From assembly GCF_036023875.1 (NCBI RefSeq), contig NZ_CP107931.1:434001-498000 (forward strand): a stretch of DNA of 64,000 bases, in the 5' to 3' direction. The translations under genes and the position numbers were made by a program. Below the pieces are notes generated by a model. That model was not told where the DNA came from. It saw nothing but the letters and a program-made list of their open reading frames with translations, and made no database searches. This document shows, piece after piece, positions 47,433 to 57,963 of the stretch. This stretch comes from Mycobacterium sp. NBC_00419 (GTDB taxonomy: Bacteria; Actinomycetota; Actinomycetes; Mycobacteriales; Mycobacteriaceae). The stretch's first letter is position 1; each line of letters begins with the position of its first letter.

Positions 47433-48791
47433 CTACATGCTCGCGATGAGCCGCTTGACCCGCTCGTCGACCGACCGGAACGGGTCCTTGCACAACACGG
47501 TGCGCTGAGCCTGATCGTTGAGCTTGAGGTGCACCCAGTCGACGGTGAAGTCGCGGCCGGCTTCCTGCGCGGCGCTGATGAACTCGCCGCGCAGCTTGGC
47601 CCGGGTGGTCTGCGGCGGGGTGTCGACGGCGGCCTCGATCTCCTCGTCGGTGGTGATCCGGGTCGCCAGGCCCTTGCGCTGCAGCAGGTCGAACACGCCG
47701 CGGCCGCGCTTGATGTCGTGGTAGGCCAGGTCGAGCTGACTGATCTTCGGATCCGACAGCTCCATGCTGTAGCGGTCCTGGTAGCGCTGGAAGAGCTTGC
47801 GCTTGATCACCCAGTCGATCTCGGTGTCGACCTTGGCGAAGTCCTGGCTCTCGACCGCATCGAGCTGGCGCCCCCACAGATCGACCACCTGGTCGATCTG
47901 GGTGTTGGGCTCGCGGGTCTGCAGGTACTCCACCGCGCGGGTGAAGTACTCCCGCTGGATGTCCAGGGCGCTGGCCTGGCGTCCACCGGCCAAGCGGACG
48001 GGCCGGCGGCCGGTCAGGTCGTGGCTGACTTCCCGGATGGCCCGGATCGGGTTGTCCAGCGAGAAGTCGCGGAAGGCGACACCGGCCTCGATCATCTCCA
48101 GCACCAGCGATGCCGTGCCCACCTTGAGCATCGTGCTGGCTTCGCACATGTTGGAGTCGCCGACGATCACGTGCAGCCTGCGGTACTTCTCGGCATCGGC
48201 GTGCGGCTCGTCGCGGGTGTTGATGATCGGCCGGGACCGCGTCGTCGCGCTGGATACGCCTTCCCAGATGTGTTCGGCGCGCTGCGACAGGCAGAACGTC
48301 GCGGCCTTCGGGGTCTGCAGCACCTTGCCCGCGCCGCAGATCAGCTGGCGGGTGACCAGGAACGGCAGCAGCACATCGGAGATCCGGGAGAACTCCCCGG
48401 CCCGCACGATCAGGTAGTTCTCGTGGCAGCCGTAGGAGTTACCGGCCGAGTCGGTGTTGTTCTTGAACAGATAGATGTCACCGCCGATGCCCTCGTCGGC
48501 CAGCCGCTGCTCGGCGTCGATGAGCAGATCCTCCAGAACCCGCTCGCCGGCGCGGTCGTGGGTGACCAGTTGCACCAGGTTGTCGCATTCGGCGGTGGCG
48601 TACTCCGGGTGGCTTCCGACATCCAGGTACAACCGCGCGCCGTTGCGCAGAAATACATTCGAGCTGCGGCCCCACGACACGACCCGGCGGAACAGATACC
48701 GGGCGACCTCGTCGGGACTGAGCCGCCGATGGCCGTGGAACGTGCAGGTGACACCGAATTCGGTTTCGATGCCCATGATCCTTCGCTGCAC
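47433..48791 (-). CDS. pafA: Pup-protein ligase PafA
   Basis: PafA uses ATP to join the C-terminal Glu of Pup to lysines of target proteins, marking them for the proteasome. The 452-residue product equals M. tuberculosis PafA in length and shows the glutamine synthetase-like site [60 protein letters not shown] and [20 protein letters not shown]. Start: GTG at 48791 (MQRRIMGIE) agrees with the known N-terminus; ATG at 48815 or 48776 are alternatives. The 127-bp gap upstream shows no clear promoter or structure. Confidence 0.97.
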   Translation of the reverse strand: MQRRIMGIETEFGVTCTFHGHRRLSPDEVARYLFRRVVSWGRSSNVFLRNGARLYLDVGSHPEYATAECDNLVQLVTHDRAGERVLEDLLIDAEQRLADEGIGGDIYLFKNNTDSAGNSYGCHENYLIVRAGEFSRISDVLLPFLVTRQLICGAGKVLQTPKAATFCLSQRAEHIWEGVSSATTRSRPIINTRDEPHADAEKYRRLHVIVGDSNMCEASTMLKVGTASLVLEMIEAGVAFRDFSLDNPIRAIREVSHDLTGRRPVRLAGGRQASALDIQREYFTRAVEYLQTREPNTQIDQVVDLWGRQLDAVESQDFAKVDTEIDWVIKRKLFQRYQDRYSMELSDPKISQLDLAYHDIKRGRGVFDLLQRKGLATRITTDEEIEAAVDTPPQTTRAKLRGEFISAAQEAGRDFTVDWVHLKLNDQAQRTVLCKDPFRSVDERVKRLIASM

Positions 48792-48918
48792 ATCTTCGAG
48801 ACTACTGGTTGTCATGGGGTAGCGGTGGGCAAGCCGGCTGCGAAAGCTCCTCAGATTGCTGCGGATTGCCCTGTTAATCACCGAAAGCCTCCCTCGGCGG
48901 TGCGTGTGACCATGAGCC

Positions 48919-49191
48919 ATGCCCGAGACCGTCGGCCTCGACACCGCGGCCCTGCGGGCCCTGACCGACCGTGCCGCGCAGGCCGCCACCGACCTGTCCG
49001 CGGTATCCATACCCGGTGTGGCGGCCCTGGCCGGCTCGGCGCTCGAGACCGCGCAGGCACCCCGGCGCGCCACCGCTGACGTGCGACGACATGCCACCGC
49101 CGTGGCCGACTGGGTGAGCGCGGCCCGGCGCTGCATCGAGGAACTGTCCGCGGCCGAGCAGGCCCATGCCGAGGGCCTGCGGCTGCGGTGA
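48919..49191 (+). CDS. Small helical protein paired with a WXG100-hydrolase
   Basis: A 90-residue Ala-rich all-helical protein ([20 protein letters not shown] ... [20 protein letters not shown]), of the size and heptad pattern of ESX/WXG100-type proteins and their partners, but without a clear WXG turn. It overlaps the next gene by 4 nt, so it is most likely its chaperone, co-secreted partner or antitoxin-like companion. No signal peptide. I do not recognise a named family. It lies between pafA and prcA on the opposite strand from the proteasome genes. Confidence 0.75.
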   Translation: MPETVGLDTAALRALTDRAAQAATDLSAVSIPGVAALAGSALETAQAPRRATADVRRHATAVADWVSAARRCIEELSAAEQAHAEGLRLR

Positions 49192-50882
49192 GCGGGCCGA
49201 CCGTCTCCCAGGCGCTGGGCTGGCAGCCCGCGAGGCTCGGCGATCTCGCACAGGAGTGGGAGGCCACCGCGGGCCGGCTGCAGTCCCACGCCGACGCCGT
49301 CGAACACGCCATGCAGACCACGTGGTGGTCCGGTGCCGGTGCCGATGCCGCCCGCCGGGGGCTTGCACCGACCGCCGCGGGGCTGCGCGAGCTGTGCCGG
49401 GCACTGGTTCTGGCCGCTGCCGAAGCCCGCGACGCCCAGCAGGCACTGACCACTGCCCGCGAGCAGGTCGTGGCTGACCTCGCGGAGGCGCGGGCCGACG
49501 GCTGTTCGGTCAGTGACGACGGGGCCGTCGCACCGCCGGCGAGCCCGTCGGAGCTGCTGGTGGCCTGCAGCGGAGGGTCACCAACGGCGGCGATGACGAT
49601 GCTGACCGTGCGCGCTGACCACCTGACGCGGCGGCTGCGGCAGAGCCTGACCCGGCTCGGCGCGGCCGACGCCGAGGCGGCGCGGGCGATCGACGCGGCG
49701 TTCGACGTCGCGCCGGGACCGGCAGCGGTGCGTCCGGCGGGTGCCGCGGGCGCCGCGGTCGGTGACTGGCCCACGATGAGCCAGGACCGCATCGCCGGCC
49801 AGATCGCCACGCTGTCGGCCGCCGAGCGCGAGCGCCTCGTCGAGCACGCGCCCCATGAGGTCGGCAACACCGACGGTGTGCCCTGGGAGATGAGGGTCGC
49901 GGCCAACCGGATCAACATCGCCACCGCGATCCTCGACGAGCGCCGCACCCTGGATCGGCCCGTCGAGGACAAACTTCGTTCGGCGATCTCGCCGGGGATG
50001 AATCCGGCTGACGCCGAACGACTCTGGGCGGTCCTGCACACCGACCCGACGATGCGCGACGCGGTGATCGCGGGCCATGACCGCGCCGCCAACCGCCGGA
50101 TCGCCTACTACGAAAGGCTTCTCGCGGACGTTCCCGACCCGCTCGACCGTGACCGTCGAATCCCCCGCCAGATACTGGCTTTCGACCCCGACCGCGAGAT
50201 GTTCATCGAACTGTCCGGGGACCTCGGCCGGGCCCGAGCGATCGGGGTGCTGGTGCCGGGACTCAACACCACCTTCGGCGACACCGCCGACGATCTGGCC
50301 ACCACCCGTCGGTTCGTCGCCGGATCCGGCGGCGACGTGGCGATGATCAACTATCTCGGCGGCCCGTTCCCGACCGGACCGCTACCGGCCGGGATCGTCG
50401 ATGCCGCGGAGCCGGACTACGCCCTGGCGATGGCACCGAGGCTGGTGGCGTTCAGCGAGGATGTCGAACGCCGGGCCGGAGATATCCCCGTCACCTATAT
50501 CGGGCATTCCTACGGCGGTTCGATCGTCGGGACCGCCGAACGGTTCGGGTTGACCGCCGACCGGGTGATCTACGTCGAGGCCGCCGGCGCGGGGGTGGGT
50601 GTGCACAGCCCGGCCGACTGGCACAACCGCAATCCGGCGGTGCTGCGCTTTTCCATGACCGCGCCCGGGGATCTGATCAGCGCCGTGCAGGGCATTCCGT
50701 TCGGGCCGCACGGGGCCGACCCCGACGAGATGCCCGGCGTCATCCCGTTGGCTACGGGTCGGCGCCTGACCGGGGAGCCGATGGTCGGGCTCTCGACGCA
50801 CAGCGACGTGCTCACCGAACCCTCCGATGCCTGGCACAACATCCTGGCCGTGATCATCGGCGACCGCGAACACATCCGGTAG
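49188..50882 (+). CDS. WXG100-like domain fused to DUF1023 alpha/beta hydrolase
   Basis: A 564-residue protein. Residues 1-100 are WXG100-like: two helices with [10 protein letters not shown] at the turn, a degenerate WXG. Residues about 330-564 form a DUF1023 alpha/beta hydrolase with nucleophile motif GHSYGG (Ser441) and probable acid/His later (LSTHSDV). The middle is linker with helices. This layout suggests a type VII (ESX) secretion substrate or surface-acting lipase/esterase; no ESX core gene is nearby. Substrate unknown. GTG start overlaps the small partner gene's stop by 4 nt. Confidence 0.85.
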   Translation: MSGPTVSQALGWQPARLGDLAQEWEATAGRLQSHADAVEHAMQTTWWSGAGADAARRGLAPTAAGLRELCRALVLAAAEARDAQQALTTAREQVVADLAEARADGCSVSDDGAVAPPASPSELLVACSGGSPTAAMTMLTVRADHLTRRLRQSLTRLGAADAEAARAIDAAFDVAPGPAAVRPAGAAGAAVGDWPTMSQDRIAGQIATLSAAERERLVEHAPHEVGNTDGVPWEMRVAANRINIATAILDERRTLDRPVEDKLRSAISPGMNPADAERLWAVLHTDPTMRDAVIAGHDRAANRRIAYYERLLADVPDPLDRDRRIPRQILAFDPDREMFIELSGDLGRARAIGVLVPGLNTTFGDTADDLATTRRFVAGSGGDVAMINYLGGPFPTGPLPAGIVDAAEPDYALAMAPRLVAFSEDVERRAGDIPVTYIGHSYGGSIVGTAERFGLTADRVIYVEAAGAGVGVHSPADWHNRNPAVLRFSMTAPGDLISAVQGIPFGPHGADPDEMPGVIPLATGRRLTGEPMVGLSTHSDVLTEPSDAWHNILAVIIGDREHIR

Positions 50883-50887
50883 CTGAG

Positions 50888-51661
50888 CTACTCGGCGCTG
50901 CCTTCGTCGACGACCGGCTCCTCGGATGCCGAATCGACCTTGGGCAGTAGCGCTTCCAGTGCCGCGCCGGTGATCCGGCGAAACGCCCGCCTGGGCCGGT
51001 TGGCGTCCAGTACCGCCACCTCGAGGCTCGAAACCCCCAGCACCCGGGGCTCGGCGGGCGGGGAAGCATTGTTGGTTGCGCTCGAGATGCCCGCGCGCAG
51101 GGCGCCGACCGCGATACCTACCGCGTCGGCCAACTCGGCGTTCTCGGAGTAGGTCTCCTTGAGCGCGGTGATGATCGGCTCGGTGGTGCCACCCATGACG
51201 ACGAACTGCGGCTCGTCGGCGATCGACCCGTCGTAGGTGATCCGGTACAGCTCAGGGGGTTTCGTCTCACCGAAGTGCGCCACCTCGGCCACGCACAGCT
51301 CCACCTCATAGGGTTTGGCCTGCTCGGTGAAGATGGTGCCCAGCGTCTGCGCGTAGACGTTGGCCAGCTGACGCCCGGTGACGTCGCGACGGTCGTAGGC
51401 ATAACCACGGGTGTCGGCGAACTGGATACCGCCGCGGCGCAGGTTGTCGAACTCGTTGAACCGGCCCACCGCCGCAAAGCCCACGCGGTCGTAGAGCTCA
51501 CTGACCTTCTGCAACGAGCGCGACGGGTTCTCGGCGACGAAGAGGACACCACCGGCGTACGCCAGCGCCACCACGCTACGACCCCTGGCAATACCCTTAC
51601 GGGCGAGCTCCGAGCGCTCGCGCATCGCCTGTTCGGGCGAGATGAAATATGGGAAGCTCAC
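50888..51661 (-). CDS. prcA: 20S proteasome alpha subunit
   Basis: PrcA forms the outer rings of the 20S core and controls entry through its N-termini ([20 protein letters not shown]). The 257-residue length and motifs [40 protein letters not shown] and [20 protein letters not shown] are typical. The C-terminal tail is acidic. It starts with GTG and overlaps the prcB stop by one nucleotide, so equal synthesis is likely. It is the last gene of pup-prcB-prcA. Confidence 0.97.
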   Translation of the reverse strand: MSFPYFISPEQAMRERSELARKGIARGRSVVALAYAGGVLFVAENPSRSLQKVSELYDRVGFAAVGRFNEFDNLRRGGIQFADTRGYAYDRRDVTGRQLANVYAQTLGTIFTEQAKPYEVELCVAEVAHFGETKPPELYRITYDGSIADEPQFVVMGGTTEPIITALKETYSENAELADAVGIAVGALRAGISSATNNASPPAEPRVLGVSSLEVAVLDANRPRRAFRRITGAALEALLPKVDSASEEPVVDEGSAE

Positions 51662-52539
51662 TAATCCACCCGAGGTGCTTCGTTACTCGGCCCCTTGCCG
51701 GGACCGAATGTGTTTGTCCGGGAACGTGTTTGGATCACCTCACGAGCCAGCCGGGAAATCCGCTCCTCGGCCACCTCGAGCGCGCCGTCAGCCTCGATGG
51801 TCACCGCGGTCGGGAAGATCCCGCGCACCAGATCCGGCCCGCCGGTGGCGGAGTCGTCGTCGGCGGCATCGTAGAGCGCCTCGACGGCGACCCTGAGCGC
51901 CGATTCCGCGTCGGTCACACCGGCGTAGAGCTTCTTGATCGACGACTTGGCGAAGATCGAACCCGAGCCCACCGACTGGTAGCCCTCGTCCTCGATGTTC
52001 CACCCGCCCGCCGCGTCGAACGACACGATGCGGCCGGCCGCTTGCGGGTCCGGGTCGGCAAGGTCATAACCGACCAGCAGTGGCAGCGCCACGAAACCCT
52101 GCAGTGCGGCACCGAGGTTGCCGCGCACCATGATCGCCAACCGGTTCACCTTGCCGGCGAAGGTCAGCGCCACCCCTTCGAGCTTCTCGTAGTGCTCGAG
52201 TTCCACGGCGTACAACCGGGCGAACTCGACGGCGATCGCCGCGGTACCGGCGATGCCGGTCGCGGTGTAATCGTCGGTGATGTAGACCTTCTGGACGTCG
52301 CGGCCGGCGATCATATGGCCCTGCGTCGAGCGCCGGTCGCCGGCGATGAGCACGCCACCGGGATAGCGCAGCGCCACGATCGTCGTGCCGTGCGGCAGTG
52401 CGTCACCCGGTGCCGGCGCACCGACGGTTCCTGCGGTCGGCAGCAACTGCGGAGCCTCGCGCCGAAGGAACTCGGAGAACGACGACAGATCCGTCAGGGG
52501 TGAACTAGTGGCCAGGCGATCAGAGAACGGCCAGGTCAC
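51661..52539 (-). CDS. prcB: 20S proteasome beta subunit
   Basis: PrcB is the proteolytic subunit. It is made with a propeptide of 51 residues (ending ALPHG); cleavage exposes Thr52 ([11 protein letters not shown]), the catalytic nucleophile. Lys in GDRRST and later Asp/Ser residues complete the site. The 292-residue length is normal. The start overlaps the pup stop by 4 nt, and the stop overlaps prcA by 1. Confidence 0.97.
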   Translation of the reverse strand: MTWPFSDRLATSSPLTDLSSFSEFLRREAPQLLPTAGTVGAPAPGDALPHGTTIVALRYPGGVLIAGDRRSTQGHMIAGRDVQKVYITDDYTATGIAGTAAIAVEFARLYAVELEHYEKLEGVALTFAGKVNRLAIMVRGNLGAALQGFVALPLLVGYDLADPDPQAAGRIVSFDAAGGWNIEDEGYQSVGSGSIFAKSSIKKLYAGVTDAESALRVAVEALYDAADDDSATGGPDLVRGIFPTAVTIEADGALEVAEERISRLAREVIQTRSRTNTFGPGKGPSNEAPRVD

Positions 52540-52730
52540 TGTCCGCCCTTTTGGACGTAAGCGCGCACGAAGTCCTCGGCGTTCTCTTCGAGGACGTCAT
52601 CGATCTCGTCCAGCAGATCATCGGTCTCCTCGGCGAGCTTGTCGCGACGCTCCTGCCCGCCAGCCGCGTCGCCGGTGACGTCGTCGTCATCGCCGCCGCC
52701 GCCACCACGCTTGGTCTGCTCTTGAGCCAT
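52536..52730 (-). CDS. pup: Prokaryotic ubiquitin-like protein Pup
   Basis: Pup is a 64-residue disordered tag attached to proteins for degradation. The sequence [17 protein letters not shown] ... [17 protein letters not shown] matches known Pup; the coiled part (residues about 21-58) binds Mpa. It ends in Gln, so Dop must deamidate it to Glu before PafA can use it. The ATG at 52730 has AGG 7 nt upstream and gives exactly the known length; an upstream in-frame start is rejected. First gene of pup-prcB-prcA. Confidence 0.98.
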   Translation of the reverse strand: MAQEQTKRGGGGGDDDDVTGDAAGGQERRDKLAEETDDLLDEIDDVLEENAEDFVRAYVQKGGQ

Positions 52731-52835
52731 CGCTGCCTCCTGCTCGTCATCGGCGGCCTTGTCGTGCCATGCGGTACGGGCCGCCGGTTCCTTCACACTA
52801 CCGGTCGAGGCCGGTATTGCTCCTTCTAACGATCG

Positions 52836-54344
52836 TCAGGTCGTGAGTTGTTCCACCAGTTCGACGGCACTGTTGACCGAATCCAGCAACGCACCGACAT
52901 GAGCCTTGCTGCCCCGCAGCGGCTCCAGCGTCGGGATCCGGACCAGCGAGTCACCGCCGAGGTCGAAGATCACCGAGTCCCAGCTCGCCGCCGCGATGTC
53001 GGCGCCGAAGCGGCGCAGGCATTCGCCGCGGAAGTACGCCCGGGTGTCGGTCGGCGGATTGTCCACCGCGTCGAGCACCTGCTGCTCGGTGACCAGGCGT
53101 TTCATCGATCCGCGTGCCACCAGCCGGTTGTACAGCCCCTTGTCCAGCCGGACGTCGGAGTACTGCAGATCCACCAGGTGCAGGCGCGGAGCCGACCAGC
53201 CGAGGTTCTCCCGATTGCGGAAACCTTCGAGCAGGCGCAGCTTGGCCGGCCAGTCCAGCAGCTCGGCACATTCCATCGGGTCCCGTTCGAGCAGGTCGAG
53301 GATGTGCGCCCAGGTTTCCACGACGTGCGAGGCGCGTGGATCGGGATCGCGGGCGTCGACCAGCTTGGCCACCCGGTCCAGGTAGATCCGCTGGAGGGCA
53401 AGGGCGGTCAATTCACGCCCGTCGGCCAGGGCCACCGTCGCCCGAAGCGACGGGTCCCGGCTCACGACGTGCACGGCGTGCACGGGCCGGGCCAGCGCCA
53501 GGTCGGACAGATCCAGCCCGTGGTGCGGGCCTTCTTCGATGAGGTCGAGCACCAGCGAGGTGGTGCCCACCTTCAGATAGGTCGACGTCTCCGCGAGGTT
53601 GGCGTCACCGATGATGCAGTGCAGCCGGCGGTACTTGTCGGCGTCGGCGTGCGGCTCGTCGCGGGTGTTGATGATGCCGCGCTTGAGTGTGGTCTCGAGG
53701 CCGACCTCGACCTCGATGTAGTCGGCACGCTGGGACAACTGGAAGCCCGGCTCGTCACCGGACGGCCCGATTCCCACTCGGCCGGAGCCGGTGATGACCT
53801 GGCGGGACACCATGAACGGAGTCAGGCCCGAGATCACCGCGGAGAACGGCGTCTGCCGGCTCATCAGATAGTTCTCGTGCGAGCCGTACGAGGCGCCCTT
53901 GCCGTCGACATTGTTCTTGTAGAGCTGAAGCTTGGCCGCCCCCGGGACACTGGCCACATGCCGCGCGGCGGCCTCCATCACCCGCTCGCCGGCCTTGTCC
54001 CAGATCACCGCATCCATCGGATCGGTGACCTCGGGGGCCGAATACTCCGGGTGGGCGTGGTCGACATACAGCCGGGCGCCGTTGGTCAGGATCATGTTCG
54101 CGGCGCCGACCTCGTCGGCGTCCACGATCGGCGGGGGCCCCGTCGCACGGCTCAGGTCGAAGCCGCGGGCGTCGCGCAGTGGGGACTCCACCTCGTAGTC
54201 CCATCGGGTTCGCTTGGCCCGCTGGATACCGGCGGCCGCGGCGTACGCCAGCACCGCCTGAGTCGAGGTGAGGATCGGATTGGCGGTCGGGTCGGACGGC
54301 GAGGAGATGCCGTACTCGACCTCGGTCCCGATAATCCGTTGCAT
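52836..54344 (-). CDS. dop: Pup deamidase / depupylase Dop
   Basis: Dop converts the C-terminal Gln of Pup to Glu and also removes Pup from proteins. It is a PafA homologue; the 502-residue product has [55 protein letters not shown] and [20 protein letters not shown]. The catalytic Asp lies in the segment just after the N-terminal glutamate loop (VDHAHPEYS). The ATG at 54344 (MQRIIG) follows a TAGGCT box by 7 nt, so a leaderless mRNA is likely. It is upstream of pup, 105 bp away. Confidence 0.96.
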   Translation of the reverse strand: MQRIIGTEVEYGISSPSDPTANPILTSTQAVLAYAAAAGIQRAKRTRWDYEVESPLRDARGFDLSRATGPPPIVDADEVGAANMILTNGARLYVDHAHPEYSAPEVTDPMDAVIWDKAGERVMEAAARHVASVPGAAKLQLYKNNVDGKGASYGSHENYLMSRQTPFSAVISGLTPFMVSRQVITGSGRVGIGPSGDEPGFQLSQRADYIEVEVGLETTLKRGIINTRDEPHADADKYRRLHCIIGDANLAETSTYLKVGTTSLVLDLIEEGPHHGLDLSDLALARPVHAVHVVSRDPSLRATVALADGRELTALALQRIYLDRVAKLVDARDPDPRASHVVETWAHILDLLERDPMECAELLDWPAKLRLLEGFRNRENLGWSAPRLHLVDLQYSDVRLDKGLYNRLVARGSMKRLVTEQQVLDAVDNPPTDTRAYFRGECLRRFGADIAAASWDSVIFDLGGDSLVRIPTLEPLRGSKAHVGALLDSVNSAVELVEQLTT

Positions 54345-54351
54345 GGCCGTA

Positions 54352-54357
54352 AGCCTA
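54352..54357 (-). promoter_or_regulatory. -10 box of leaderless dop
   Basis: TAGGCT on the minus strand, 7 nt before the dop ATG. Confidence 0.5.
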
Positions 54358-54448
54358 ACGGGGTGGCGATGACAGCAGTGCGGCAGGAGCGGCGGTGCGG
54401 CGTGGACGATTGCGTCTTGCCTGCGGAGTTGGTGAAGTGGGCACCACG

Positions 54449-55684
54449 ATGACGCGACTTGTCCTGCACCACGGCGTGCTGATCGATGGAACCGGTGCGC
54501 CGCCGGTGCGCGATGCCGCGGTGGTGGTCGACGGCGACCGAATCTCCTGGGCCGGTGCAGAGTCCGACGCGCCACCGCAGGCGGCCGACGCCATTCGCGT
54601 CGACCTCGGCGGGAACACGATCTGCCCCGGCTTCTTCGACTGTCACGTCCACTTCGGGTTGCCCGGCTCGACGGGCAGCCCGTTGGAGAAGGCCCTCAAA
54701 CCGCCGTCGTACGGATACTTCCAGTTGATCGAACGCCTGCGGGTGACCCTGGAAAACGGTGTGACCACGGCTCGTGACCTGATGGGCATCGACACCGGCG
54801 TCCGAGAAGCCGTCGCCGACGGACTGATCACCGGTCCGCGCCTGCTCGTAGCGGTCAACATGCTCAGCCAAAGCGGCGGCCACGCAGATTTTCACCTCCC
54901 GTCCGGCATCGACCTCGGCGGTTTCATCGGCGCCTATCTGGTCGACAGCGTCGACGCCGCACGCAAGCGCGCCCGTGAGCTCCTGCGCGCCGGTGCCGAC
55001 GTCATCAAGATCGCCTCCAGCGGCGGGGTGTCATCTCCCAACGACGACCCGAGCTGGCTGGGGATGCGGCGCGAGATGATCTCCGCGGTCGTCGAAGAAG
55101 GCCATAACTACGGCGGCCGTCCGGTCGCCGCCCATGCGATCGGGTACGCCGGGATCAAGGCGGCGGTCGACGCGGGCGTCCACAGCATCGAACACGGTTA
55201 TGAACTCGACGACGAGCTGCGCCATCAGATGGTCGCGCAGGGCACCTTTCTGGTTCCGACGCTGCTGGAAACGATGAAGCCTGTCACCGCATCTCCCCAA
55301 GGCGCCGCCAAGAGCGCGAAATGGCATGCCATGGCTCATGATTCGATCGCCGCCTCGGCCGCGGCAGGTGTTCGGATCGCGGTCGGTACCGATGCCGGGC
55401 TCTCCCCCGACCACGGCACCAACCTCAAGGAACTCGGTCTGCTGGTGAAGTTCGGCGGGCTCACTCCGATGCAGGCCATCGTGGCCGGCACGCTGACCTC
55501 GGCCCAGCTGTGCGGTGTCGACGACACCCTCGGCACGGTGCAGCCGGGCAAGATCGCGGATCTCGTTGTCGTTCGGGGCAATCCTGTCGACGACATCAAT
55601 TCCCTTGGTGATCCGGCTAATGTCCTGCTGGTCGTCAAGGAAGGGAAGACGGTGGGTAATCGTGGTGGCTTCGCCATCGACTGA
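54449..55684 (+). CDS. Amidohydrolase family protein
   Basis: A 411-residue metal-dependent hydrolase of the amidohydrolase superfamily (imidazolonepropionase/prolidase-like). Metal motifs: [10 protein letters not shown] near residue 67, a possible carboxylated Lys in [29 protein letters not shown] and [11 protein letters not shown]. Relatives hydrolyse dipeptides or cyclic amides; the substrate here is unknown. ATG at 54449 is chosen because the longer frame has no family match. It is the first of four genes read together toward mpa; its stop lies 22 nt inside the next gene. Confidence 0.88.
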   Translation: MTRLVLHHGVLIDGTGAPPVRDAAVVVDGDRISWAGAESDAPPQAADAIRVDLGGNTICPGFFDCHVHFGLPGSTGSPLEKALKPPSYGYFQLIERLRVTLENGVTTARDLMGIDTGVREAVADGLITGPRLLVAVNMLSQSGGHADFHLPSGIDLGGFIGAYLVDSVDAARKRARELLRAGADVIKIASSGGVSSPNDDPSWLGMRREMISAVVEEGHNYGGRPVAAHAIGYAGIKAAVDAGVHSIEHGYELDDELRHQMVAQGTFLVPTLLETMKPVTASPQGAAKSAKWHAMAHDSIAASAAAGVRIAVGTDAGLSPDHGTNLKELGLLVKFGGLTPMQAIVAGTLTSAQLCGVDDTLGTVQPGKIADLVVVRGNPVDDINSLGDPANVLLVVKEGKTVGNRGGFAID

Positions 55685-56813
55685 CCGCTATGCGGCCGAC
55701 CACTGGTTCCTGGCCCGCGGCCTGCCCGCGGTGGTTCGCAGGCGCGCGTTGGTGAGCCGGGTGTGGAGTCGGTCGGCGCCCGCGTTGGCGGCCTACGCCG
55801 TCATCGCGCTCAACTCGATCGCGATCGTCACTGTCACCGGCCAGCACACCGTCGACATTCCCGGCCGGCCCGATCTGGCCGAAGGTGTGGCCCTGGCGCT
55901 GGTGGTCCTCGTGCTACCGGTCGCCGCGCTCGCGGGCTGGCTGGTCTCACGTCTGACCAACCCGTTGCGCCGGGCGATGGCGGCCAACGTCGCGTTGGCC
56001 GCGATCGTCGTCGGGATGATCTTCGGCGGACCGGGTAACCGGATTCTGGTGAACCTGGTCAGCGCCGCGATCACCCTCGCCCTGATCTTGGTGGCCACGG
56101 CGTCGGGCGCCGGATCACTGCTCGGTTTCATGCTCTACGTCACGCGCACCAACCTGGCGTCGATCGGCGGCATGTTCGTCCGCGCGCTACCCGTCGTACT
56201 GCTGACGTTCCTGGTTTTCTTCAACGGTCCGGTATGGCAGATGACGGCGCTGATCAGCCGCCAAAGACTCTGGGCAGGAATGCTTTTCCTTGTTCTCATC
56301 GCTGCCGCGTTTCTGGTGTCCAACACGCTGGACCGGGTCCGGCCGATTCTGGCGGAGACCAGTCCGGCGCTCGAAGGTGACGAGACCCTCGACGACACAC
56401 CATTCGCGGGGATACCCGACCCTGCGAGCGGCAGGCCGCTGTCCCGGGCCGAACGTGCCAACGTGGTGTTCGTCGTCGCCGCCTCCCAAGTGACCCAGGT
56501 GCTCACCGTCGCGATGCTGACCGGCGCCATCTTCGTCGTGTTCGGGCTCATCATCCTGAGTCCCGAGACGCTGGACGCCTGGACTCGTGGCGCCGGACGG
56601 CCCGACGGTCATCTACTCGGGATGACGCTGCCAGTGCCCGACGCGCTACTCCAGACCAGCATGTTGCTGGCCGCGATCACCTTCATGTACCTGTCCGCTA
56701 AGGCGGTCAGCGATACCGACTACCGGGCGCAGTTCATCGAGCCGTTGATCGACGAGCTGCGGCAGACCCTCGTGGCGCGCAACCGCTACCGCTCCGCACT
56801 GCCAAGGCGGTGA
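55662..56813 (+). CDS. Multispanning membrane protein, paralogue 1
   Basis: A 383-residue protein with about nine helices. It shares with the next gene an N-terminal motif (WFLARGLPAVVRRRALVSRV) and a central block (FVRALPVVLLTFLVFFNGPV). The loop at about residues 230-270 is hydrophilic and presumably cytoplasmic. No transporter or enzyme family is recognised. Start: GTG at 55662 or 55665, overlapping the amidohydrolase end. One nucleotide separates its stop from the next ATG. Function unknown; pairing suggests a heteromer. Confidence 0.82.
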   Translation: MVASPSTDRYAADHWFLARGLPAVVRRRALVSRVWSRSAPALAAYAVIALNSIAIVTVTGQHTVDIPGRPDLAEGVALALVVLVLPVAALAGWLVSRLTNPLRRAMAANVALAAIVVGMIFGGPGNRILVNLVSAAITLALILVATASGAGSLLGFMLYVTRTNLASIGGMFVRALPVVLLTFLVFFNGPVWQMTALISRQRLWAGMLFLVLIAAAFLVSNTLDRVRPILAETSPALEGDETLDDTPFAGIPDPASGRPLSRAERANVVFVVAASQVTQVLTVAMLTGAIFVVFGLIILSPETLDAWTRGAGRPDGHLLGMTLPVPDALLQTSMLLAAITFMYLSAKAVSDTDYRAQFIEPLIDELRQTLVARNRYRSALPRR

Positions 56814-56814
56814 G

Positions 56815-57963
56815 ATGTCCGACATCCGTCGTGTGCACGAGTGGTTCCTGGCCCGCGGTCTGCCCCTGGTGCTCACCCGCCGGGTGCGCTCCCGCGCCCT
56901 GATCGAGCGCTCGGCACCGGTGGTCAGCGGCACCGGCGCGGTGATCGCACTGACCGCGGCGGTCGCCGACGTCAGCGACGGCACGGCCGATATCGGCAAC
57001 GTGGTCAAGCTCGTCGTGCTCGCCGTCGTTCTGACCGCGGCACCGTTCGCGCTCTATCTGCTGCATCGGGCCGGCACCACCCGTAGCGAGGCCGGGCGCC
57101 GCAGTGCCGCATTGACCGTGATGGCATTGTTCGTGGTCGGATTTCCGTTCGCCTTCAGCGGCTGGTCCGGACTGACCCTCGCCGAGGTCGCCGGCTTCGG
57201 AGTCGTTGCACTGCTTGCGGTTTGGCTGACGTACATTGGCATCGGCTCAATCCTGCTATGGGCGTTCCGCTACGCCTGGGTGCAGTTCGGTGCACTCGGG
57301 ACGTTGATGAGCCGTGCCCTGCCGCTGTTGATGCTGACCGTGGTCGTGTACTTCACCGGTGAACTGTGGCAGCTGTCCGCCCGGATGACCCGCGAACGGC
57401 TTTGGCAGACAATCGGTTTCCTGTCCCTGGTAGCCATCGCCTTCATGGTGGTCACCATCCGCGACGAGGTGAAGGCCCTGCGCGACGACCGGTCGGGGCC
57501 CCGGGACAGCGCCGGACTACTGGCCGGCACCCCGCTGGCCACCGACACCGAACCGGCCCGAACCCCCCTGTCGTTGGCGGAGCAGGTCAACGTCGTCGCG
57601 GTGATGGTGGTGTCCCAGGCGATCCAGGTGGTGTTCTTCACCACCGGCCTGTTCGTGTTCTTCCTGGCGTTGGGAACCATCGCCATCCCGGACGACGTGA
57701 CCGTGTTGTGGTCAGCCGAGCAGAACTGTGCGGTAGGCGAACCTCCCTGCGATGGAACATGGTTCGGCATCCATGTGCCGGTACCACAGACCGTGGTGCA
57801 TACTTCGTTATTCGTAGCAGTGCTGTCGGGGTTGTACTTCACGGTGAGCACGAGCGTTGACCCGCTGTACCGGCAGCGGTTCTTCGACCCGTTGATCGCC
57901 GACGTGGCGGTGAGTCTGGCCGGCCGCGACGCGTACTTGGAGATGGAGGGACGTCATGGTTGA
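56815..57963 (+). CDS. Multispanning membrane protein, paralogue 2 (Rv2113-like)
   Basis: A 382-residue paralogue of the upstream protein with the same start (HEWFLARGLPLVLTRRVRSR) and central block (MSRALPLLMLTVVVYFTGEL followed by WQLSARMTRERLW). About nine helices; a loop near residue 300 holds two cysteines (QNCAVGEPPCDG). M. tuberculosis has Rv2113 in this place, between dop and mpa (from memory), so a single-copy ancestor is likely and this fast grower has two. It overlaps the following gene by 8 nt. Function unknown. Confidence 0.83.
   Translation: MSDIRRVHEWFLARGLPLVLTRRVRSRALIERSAPVVSGTGAVIALTAAVADVSDGTADIGNVVKLVVLAVVLTAAPFALYLLHRAGTTRSEAGRRSAALTVMALFVVGFPFAFSGWSGLTLAEVAGFGVVALLAVWLTYIGIGSILLWAFRYAWVQFGALGTLMSRALPLLMLTVVVYFTGELWQLSARMTRERLWQTIGFLSLVAIAFMVVTIRDEVKALRDDRSGPRDSAGLLAGTPLATDTEPARTPLSLAEQVNVVAVMVVSQAIQVVFFTTGLFVFFLALGTIAIPDDVTVLWSAEQNCAVGEPPCDGTWFGIHVPVPQTVVHTSLFVAVLSGLYFTVSTSVDPLYRQRFFDPLIADVAVSLAGRDAYLEMEGRHG

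Noticed and set aside
52731..52835. Hairpin ACCGG/CCGGT between dop and pup as terminator
   Set aside because: The stem is short and there is no T-run; transcription from dop into pup cannot be excluded or shown.
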